A stretch of 64,000 bases of DNA from Pseudisothecium myosuroides (lineage: Eukaryota; Streptophyta; Bryopsida; Hypnales; Lembophyllaceae), in NCBI GenBank assembly GCA_951799445.1, contig OX637291.1, forward strand, positions 3,474,501 to 3,538,500, read 5' to 3'. Of this stretch, positions 56,841-64,000 are shown in pieces. The notes beneath the pieces were generated by a model. The model was not told the DNA's origin and ran no database searches. It saw nothing but the letters and a program-made list of their open reading frames with translations. Positions within the stretch are counted from its first letter, which is position 1. The number at the start of each line of letters is the position of its first letter. Both the position numbers and the translations under genes were made by a program.

Positions 56841-57071
56841 TTAACCCTTAAACGTCGAAGGGGTGACCCTTGAAATTATCCTTTTCTATTACCGTGTGAA
56901 TCAGTAGCCTCCAAAATTTGCAAAAGTACTCATTGCAAGTGAAACTATTGTAGAAGATCTTCCCTTTCCACAACAAATTTCGAGGATGAATAGTTGCACT
57001 TTTGTCCTATACAGTTTGATTCGCTGTCATCCATTGGACACAAAACGTCCGCTTCAGCGTTCAAGGGTTAA
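56841..57071. mobile_element. Short TTAA MITE (230-bp family), best-preserved copy
   Basis: TTAA at 56841-56844 and 57068-57071, 231 bp. The left end is TTAACCCTTAAACGTCGAAG and the right end is CTTCAGCGTTCAAGGGTTAA, so the inverted repeat is about 17-20 bp with a few mismatches. Flanks (TTCCGAC and AGTCCTT) are not duplicated. Related copies are at 8882, 26628 and 52401. Non-coding. Confidence 0.85.
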
Positions 57072-57854
57072 AGTCCTTAGCAATTCATCTTTGACCATAG
57101 ATTGTTTATATTAGATTGTTTTTAGATAGATGCAAATTATAAACTATATTGCAACAGTAGATTAGACAAGGACTTTCATTGGAGACCGAACTTGAGGATG
57201 CCCTGGTCTCTAAGGTAGGAGTACCAGCAATCAACCATGTCCAATACCCAATATGTAGGGGTGCAATATTTCCAACCCAACTCAAGGTTGAACAAATTTT
57301 CAAGGGAAGTTGGGAATGTGTTTCTTGGATCTTGTTTTATGGAGGACCATGCCCCATGCCATGCTTGACATAAATTTTATATGATTGACCCTTTGCTTTC
57401 AAGCAAATGGTTGCTTCTAATTCTTTAGGATCGTAGGCCTTTAAATTTTATATATAAAAGTTTCTCCATGGAAATATAGGCCATCACTTGAGGCCAAAGT
57501 GAAAAAGATGAAGCAATATGTGGTGTTTGAGATGTTATCATAAACTAGGGATGACCTATTCAATGTATAGCATCACACTTATCAACTTTGAAATCTTTAA
57601 TTGCCCTGAGACCTACAAATCTAGTCCGCTAAGAGTCTTTGAGGCATTTGTGTTGCTTATTACAAACCACATCTCTCACTTTGGTACCTTGAGTTTCTTG
57701 GTCACTCACTCATTCTCAATTGGTTTACATATATATGTAGACTCCCAGAGCAAGCTCTTTGAGTGTTTGCAATTGAAATAATGTGTAATTAATTTCTCTT
57801 TCCATCAATCTTAGGTTTTATATCAAGCAACCAAATTGGGGATACTAGGATCAA
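57072..57854. other. Intergenic, no gene recognised
   Basis: Two short plus frames (57179-57373 and 57518-57781) lack motifs. The sequence is bracketed by TTAA elements and otherwise unremarkable. Confidence 0.4.
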
Positions 57855-58821
57855 TTAACCCCTCATCGCCTAAGGGGACGAAAAGTGTCCTCATGTAGAA
57901 TTCAAAGTGCTGTAACTTTTGCATCCGATATCCGAATTCAATAAAAGTTATTGGTAAAGTTGCGCTCTCTCTTCTAGTTTGTGTGGTAAAATTTTCAGAT
58001 CAATCCAAGATTTACAAATTAAATGGGAGCCAATCAAAGTTCACAGGTTCAATTTGAATTCACCAAACTGCATTTGATGGCTGAAACTTCGGGGGGGGTA
58101 TCTCCTTCATACAATGTTCGTTTTCAATAAAATTTGTTGGGTTGTGTTCCCCTTTTAGTCTAGTTATTGTGGTAAAATTTTCATGTCAATACAAGCTTCT
58201 TTGAATGTTTGGGAGCAATTCAAAATTTAAAATCCAACCATTTTCGGATTATAGTGAAATTCGGCGGCTTGTAACTTCTTCATACAATGTCCATTTTCAA
58301 TAATTTCTTTTGGGAAAGTTGCGCATACTAGTCCAGTTTGTGTGGCTAAAATTTCACTTGAATCCAAAAAGTCATGAATGACTGAGATGCTTTTTAGTGG
58401 AGGAGGTTTAGCCTTACATGGTGTTTTTTTCAACTTTTCATGCTATTTTTTGACATTTCAAATCTATTTTGCAGACACATTGAGTCAATTGAATGATATT
58501 TTTTTTCACTAATGTGTTTGTATGTTGATTTTGAATCACTTTACAGTCTCAAGTTTTTTCATTTGAGTAGGTTTAGAAGTCGAATTTCACCTCCAAATGT
58601 GTTTTTTGGAAAATTTCAGCATCTTTTTTTAACACCAAAACATTATAATCTTTCAATCCATGCGGTCAAATGGCTTCAGATTTTTTCTGTGTCATCTACA
58701 ACATGTTCACTACAATATTGTACGGTTAAGATTTCTATAACTTAGCAACATCTAAATTTACAACACTTCAAAAGGAACGCTATTTTTGACCTCGTTTGGA
58801 CTTTAGGCGATGAGGGATTAA
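57855..58821. mobile_element. TTAA element, separate family, about 960 bp
   Basis: Between TTAA at 57855-57858 and 58818-58821. The left end is TTAACCCCTCATCGCCTAAG and the right end is CTTTAGGCGATGAGGGATTAA, an inverted repeat of about 18 bp with one or two mismatches, distinct from the main family after CCCC. Internally, a GTGTGGTAAAATTTTCA-type block recurs three times (near 57980, 58165 and 58340), each after a CCATTTTCAATAA-like word, so the element is built from a roughly 180-bp diverged repeat. No transposase frame. Confidence 0.85.
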
Positions 58822-59577
58822 CCCCTAAAGGCCCAAGGCCTTTTTTCTGCCAAAAAACCATCAAAACTGCCATTTCTATAGCAAGGAGTAAACAAAAATT
58901 AAAAATGTTTTTTATTCACATCCAACCATAGGATCTTACACCTAACTAGTATGAAAATGTGTGGAAAAAATTTCAGAATTTTTGACCGCTCAGATTGCAA
59001 GATATCTGCGTTTAAAGTGGAAAAAACAAGTATTTCAGCACATTGCGGGACTAGATTTTTTGACTTTAAACATTTTGCACTTAAAATTTTTGCACTACAA
59101 AGTTTTGTGCTTCAAATCCTTATAGTGGAGAATTGAGTTGAGAGTCTAGGGGAAAAAAATATATTCAAAAAAACTTAATTATCATTCCTAAAAAATTTGT
59201 TAAGTAGAAGTAGGTACAAGATAGAAGGAAAATCTAAAACATTAATATATTTTAGATGGAATTAAAATACACTAATCCCAATGGTGAGATTGTTCTAGCA
59301 AGTAAACTAAACCATGAGAATTTTTTTTTTTTTTGAAATTACAAAAATAGCATTTAGAAATGAATCCTACAAGTTATTTTTTTCAAGAAGATGCTCTAAC
59401 TGCCCGAAAAACAAGAATGTCCATAACTTTCTCATAACAAATCCAAATGAAATGAATCAAAGCTTTCCAAATAGACAAAAATATAATCTACAAGAAAAAA
59501 AATATTAAAAAAAAAAATCAAATTTTTGCCAAATTTCTATACGGCCAAAAAACACATGCTGGTCCTTTAGGGGTTAA
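58818..59577. mobile_element. TTAA MITE, main family, sharing its left TTAA with the preceding element
   Basis: TTAA at 58818-58821 and 59574-59577, 760 bp. The left end is TTAACCCCTAAAGGCCCAAG and the right end is GCTGGTCCTTTAGGGGTTAA. It is the reverse complement of the 4926 type with an internal deletion near the right end. The left TTAA is also the right TTAA of 57855-58821. Confidence 0.88.
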
Positions 59578-61417
59578 ATGGCCCTCACATAGTAGACACA
59601 ATAGATGCAGGTATGAAGTGGCTTCATAGCACAACACCATCCAAAAAGGTACTAAAAATATGTACTACTATACTTGGCCTATTCATGGATAAATTCAAGA
59701 GTTTTATTGTCTAAATTGAAGCAAATTTCTTTACGGGATACACATTAGAAGAGATTTGAGGCCTCCGGAGAGCCATTTCAAGGTTGTTTCCCTTCCATAT
59801 TCCCCAATTGAACTACAATAGCAATAATGCTGTCAGAATTTTTTTTTTCAAAAAAAAAGAAGGCTTTTTGGAACTTCCCAAGAACTAGACACCCATCTGA
59901 TTCTTTTATCAACTCAAAAATATTAGTAGCTTATCATGTATAGATTTAGGACTTAAAAACTTCACACAACATGTGCTCAAGGAGTAACTTTAAGGCGCAA
60001 CAATTTTCATAACTTTTGACTACATAGTTAAAAAGTTATTGCATGTCATGTAATTCTTGTTGATCTTTGGGCAACTCAAAAAACTTCTTTAAAAATCACT
60101 TTTAAAAATATAAAAATTTGAAATTGATTCTCTAAATTTATATATAAGTGGGAAGCTTTGAATCATTTGATTTTGATTAATAAGATGAAATTTATGAGGA
60201 GTTTTAGTTTGCAAGTAGGTATGATTTTCAAAGACTCCATACCTATTTGTAGTACTATAGAGTTTTTGTAAATAGTACTACAATACAGAAAACCTGAATG
60301 TGGAAGTTCACATAGTTCTGAATATCAGTGATAAAAAACATCAGTTTATACGATTGTGAATAAGGTAAGCCCCCCATTTCGAGACCATTGACCCATTCCC
60401 GACCTATAGGTGCACGTATTCCTGACCAAGCTTAGAATGTGTTTTTTTTTCCTTTTCAAGGTTGGAACTAATAAATACATAACACATGTCCCAAGTTGTG
60501 AAAAAAAAGTAGGAAATAATGATTAGGTAAAAAGTTATTGACTAATTGAAATTGGACGAGCCTACATATTGGCCATGGGTCTAGAGCACTTTTTGCCTTC
60601 CAAAATTCATAGTAATTTCAATTCAAGCAATAAGATTACCAATTTTTTTGCAATCCATGTCATATCTATCGATGTACTTTTGAAAAATATTTGTTTTGCC
60701 TTCACTACTTCAGATCATGTCGGTTAAGGGGGGTTACCTTATGCAGATATGGCATCCGTGTTGACAACAGAGCTCAATCATGTGCAATACAGTGCCATGA
60801 AAGTGCAAGCAGCGATAAGAAACGGAACCTCAAAGTCAAACTTCATTGCATTTCTTTGTACACAACCACTTGCCTAATCACAACTTCACAAGTACAAATT
60901 TGACTCTTCCAGGACGTGGAAGCACAGGAGTGATATTTGAGCAACACGTCATCCTTGTTGTCCCCGCCAGGCCACTTGTGCCTGGTGGGTTTGTATTTTA
61001 ACTTTTCGCAATGAAATTCTGTTTCATTTGTTTCAAAGAACTATACATATATATATTTGAGCAACACATCCCCATGACACATTGTGTGAGATTAACTTAT
61101 TGTAGTGTGCTCTTAAAGCGACCTTTTAAGAGCTGAGTGCATTTGGGAGGAAGCTAAACTCCTTGAAACAGTTTTCAGTAAATTTTGGTAGGAAGAAAAT
61201 GGAATTGGCATCTAACCCAAGTTGTTTCATATTTTTTGAACTTTAGTGGAATTAATTATGAATTTTTGAAGTTGAAACCCAGTGGTCACTAAAAGCGACC
61301 CCCTCCTGGAATGTACATTGTGGGTACATTGAAGAAAACAAAATGTACCCTAGTGTTAGAGGTTGCTTTTAGAGCCGGGTCACTTTTACAGCACCCTACC
61401 TTAGTCATCACTGTCTA
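59578..61417. other. Intergenic with a partial TTAA element and two exon-like scraps
   Basis: 59990-60250 holds main-family body blocks (GGAAGCTTTGAATCATTTGA, TTTAGTTTGCAAGTAGG) without ends. Plus-strand pieces at about 60747-60872 (ELNHVQYSAMKVQAAIRNG) and 60914-60999 (VILVVPARPLVPGGFVF then TAA, after a CTTCCAG acceptor) look protein-like, but I cannot name a family. 61200-61290 carries the GAATTGGCATC…AATTAATTATGAATTTT dispersed block. Confidence 0.35.
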
Positions 61418-62303
61418 CTGCAGTACAGTGTCCTACCAAAAGTTCTTGCACTGTCTTTTAGTTCCCATACAAACACCTCCATTTTCAAATGTTATTTTTC
61501 AAAATTTTGGTGTAATTTTTGCATCATTGCATTCCTATGTAGTTCCAATCATGCATACCAAATTTCAACTTCAAAAAAGCAAAACTCCATTTTTGGTGAA
61601 TTTTTTCATTTCATTTTTGTGGTTTTACGTGATCATTTATTAAAAAACATTGGTAATGAATTTTTTAAATTTGATTGCGGAGACATATAGGGAACATCCA
61701 TACACACATCTTTCCTTCCACAAGCATCTCCAAAAAAGATTTACAATTCCTTCTAGGAAGAGTTCAATGTAAGGTGTCGTATCACCAAACTTTGTGAAAT
61801 AGATATCTTTATATTTTAATTAGATTTTGCTACTTGAACCTTACACTATAACTAATTTTGTACATTGGAGCATGATGGCACAATTACCTTGCCAAAATTT
61901 AATTATGATAAAAAGATATCTATTTTCCAAAATTAGGCCATTGTCACCCCAACATTGAAATCTCTATAGAGAAAATTATGAAACTTTTTTGAAGATGCTT
62001 GTTGAAGGAAAGATGTGTGTATGGATGTTCCCTACATGTCTCCGCAATCAAATTTAAAAAATTCATTACCAATGTTTTTTAATAAATGATCTTGTAAAAC
62101 CACAAAAATGAAATGAAAAAATTCACCAAAAATGGAGTTTTTCTTTTTTGAAGTTGAAATTTGGTATGCATGATTGGGACTATGTGGGAATGCGATGATG
62201 CAAGAATTGCACCAAAATTTTGAAAAATAGCATTTGCAAATGGAGATGTTTGTATCGGAACTAAAAGACAGTGCAAGAACTTTTGGTAGGGCACTGTACA
62301 GTA
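61418..62303. mobile_element. Foldback element with ~320-bp inverted arms
   Basis: The left arm (61418-61739) and right arm (61984-62303) are reverse complements, about 95% identical by eye, separated by about 245 bp. Pairing partly continues in the spacer (ATAGATATCTTTATA with AAAAAGATATCTATTT). The outer tips contain CAGTACAGTGTCCTACC and GGTAGGGCACTGTACAG. No transposase and no clear target duplication. A transcript through it would form a roughly 320-bp double-stranded stem. Confidence 0.88.
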
Positions 62304-63696
62304 CAGTGGGGCACATTTATTTTTTTTGAAACACTAGGATGATTTCCATTGCAAGAGGGAAACAGTACAGTGGACCAGAAGCAAAAGCCCTGGCAAGCTT
62401 TTTACATTTTCAGACAACTGAAACTAACACAATCGCAACACTGTGCCCACTTTTTAATTTTTCAGTAACCAAGTTCCGAGTCGCAGCAAGACAGGTCACC
62501 AGAATTGGCCCATTCTTGGGCGGGCAAGATTTGAGCGCATTTTGAGATGCGAATGAACTCCCAAGAAGTCAGATTGTAGCCAAGTATTGTCAAATCTGCG
62601 AAGAAAGATATCAACTTTATCTGGGTATAGTCCACATAATTTGGACGTCTTGAGCCATGCAATGTGCGTGTGATCGACAAAGGCTTCCCAGAGCACATTC
62701 TCCAGCTTGTCATCAGGTCGGGGTGCGTTACTGAAACAGGTCGCATTAAGGTCAAGTCATGTTGTCCATATGACCGAGCCCCCAAGTGGGGCACATTTTC
62801 GAACCGCAAGCTGTGTTGGAATTATAGGGAAGAGTACTTTATGATCATAATAAACATGTATATGTGAAATTCAAAATCATACATTATTGTGGATGTTTTT
62901 TGTACAATATCTACTATCTAGTGGCACCATCCTTCACCAAAATTATAGCTCGCATTTGATTGAGCATGTTTGAAATGAGAGTTTATAGTAGTTGTAAAGA
63001 TATTTCATTCCATACCACTTGTTGGATCATTTCTTGCTTGTTCTTCACCCGGCCCATTGCAAAAAATCTTTGACTATCTTCCAACGGTTTTCTATGAAAT
63101 GGTAGATAGTTCCAAATTGTTGTATGATTTTAAATTATTCATTTTTAAATTTTTATGAAATTCAAGTGCACTTCCAACGCAATTTGCAATTTCAAAATTG
63201 GTTCATTTTTTAGCACGCTAGAGCTTCCTAAAGTTGTTGAACTTTTTAGTGAAGCCTGACTAAAAAATTTGTAAATGAATTGTACCCCACTATAATGTGA
63301 TACTTGAGCACATTGTCATGTCCACATACTAACAACTACGCAATATGTACAGAGTGTTTAGCCCCCTCCCTTGATAATGGCGTATCTCAAAGTATCACAA
63401 CACTAGGTAATAGCAAGGTTATCAAATGCCATTGACATAAGGTAGACCAACCCATTTCCACTAACTAACTATTTTTGTCACCCTACTTTGGCCCCAATTC
63501 CGCCACAAAATTCATCCAAATTTGTTCACTTTTATGACAAAATCAATGCATTAATGCCACAAGGGATAATGTGTCAATACTTTATTGGTGAATACTTAAG
63601 TGTTAATAGATACATAGAAAGGCGGTTATGGGTTGCTAATAGGACACTTATGACTTCACTCTATAGGTGTTTTTGTAATTTTAGGACAAACCACTT
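62304..63696. other. Intergenic, no gene recognised
   Basis: 62340-62830 is less AT-rich and has overlapping frames on both strands (115 codons minus, 62462-62809), none with a motif I recognise; it may be worn coding DNA. The rest is AT-rich and featureless. Confidence 0.35.
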
Positions 63697-64000
63697 GTAT
63701 TGCAGTCCTCTATCTATACTTTGGGATCATCCATATTAATCATTGCTTGTATCACGTTCTTTAGAGTTTAGAAGTTGACAAGACTGGTTCTTGCCTATAC
63801 AAAAAGAAATAGGGAATGAAAGTGGCTTAAAAAACCTACTTCATTTCATAGCCCATCACCCACCAAGGTAATTGCAAATCCCAATTTCAATCTAAAAACA
63901 CCACAATGTTTTAGGGGTTAAGTGTTGATATATTTCACCTTCCCAAAAAACTTATTAAAAATAATTATTAAACTAATTGCAAGAAGTTGCTCAAATTTAT
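63697..64000. repeat. Dispersed direct repeat, copy 2 (cut by window end)
   Basis: Matches 31686-32008 in the same orientation at about 90% by eye, up to the final base. Contains TTTTAGGGGTTAA at about 63910-63921, which resembles a TTAA-element end but lies inside the repeat. Confidence 0.8.

Noticed and set aside
62462..62809. 115-codon minus-strand frame as a transposase or gene
   Set aside because: No catalytic or structural motif recognised, and plus-strand frames overlap it; left as possible decayed coding DNA.

Overview
This is an AT-rich nuclear window from a land plant. Evidence for that: spliced genes with plant-type introns, a plant-type NDUFA8 (complex I) gene, a plant Ty1/copia retrotransposon with a tRNA-iMet primer site, fragments of sterol 14-demethylase (CYP51), and telo-box motifs at a promoter. 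The kinase at 53-55 kb resembles, from memory, a family common in mosses, liverworts and lycophytes, so a non-seed plant is my best guess. The species is not determined.

Four genes look intact: a five-exon histidine phosphatase (6749-9299, +), a single-exon RING E3-like gene (27179-27940, +), a two-exon NDUFA8 gene (30254-30777, -), and a protein kinase (53295-54990, -). Broken genes are CYP51 (21979-23520, -, in-frame stop), a CHAT-domain gene (37304-37582 and 43245-43350, +, split by a copia element and carrying a stop), and the second RRM of a U1A/U2B''-type spliceosomal protein (56448-56720, +, in-frame stop). The genes share no pathway and form no operon-like unit.

The rest is mostly mobile DNA. 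The dominant component is a set of short elements flanked by TTAA, with ends such as TTAACCCCTAAAGG...CCTTTAGGGGTTAA. About thirteen copies or fragments of this main family (roughly 750-950 bp when complete) occur across the window. At least three further families (230, 150 and 960 bp) with different inverted ends also sit between TTAA tetranucleotides. In two places neighbours share one TTAA. This architecture matches piggyBac-type non-autonomous elements, which I regard as unusual for a plant. It is the strongest candidate here for an undescribed system.

Other elements are a degenerate 5.66-kb copia element with CAGAG target duplications (37583-43244), a 4.4-kb solo-LTR-like segment with TATAT duplications and three internal minisatellites (46392-50836), three CACTA-like MITEs with 3-bp duplications, a Mutator-like MITE with a 9-bp duplication, two long foldback elements (one enclosing a copy of a neighbouring sequence), and a GC-rich TIR element near 2 kb. 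All reading was by eye. Splice junctions are deduced from consensus sites and protein continuity, and identities are visual estimates.
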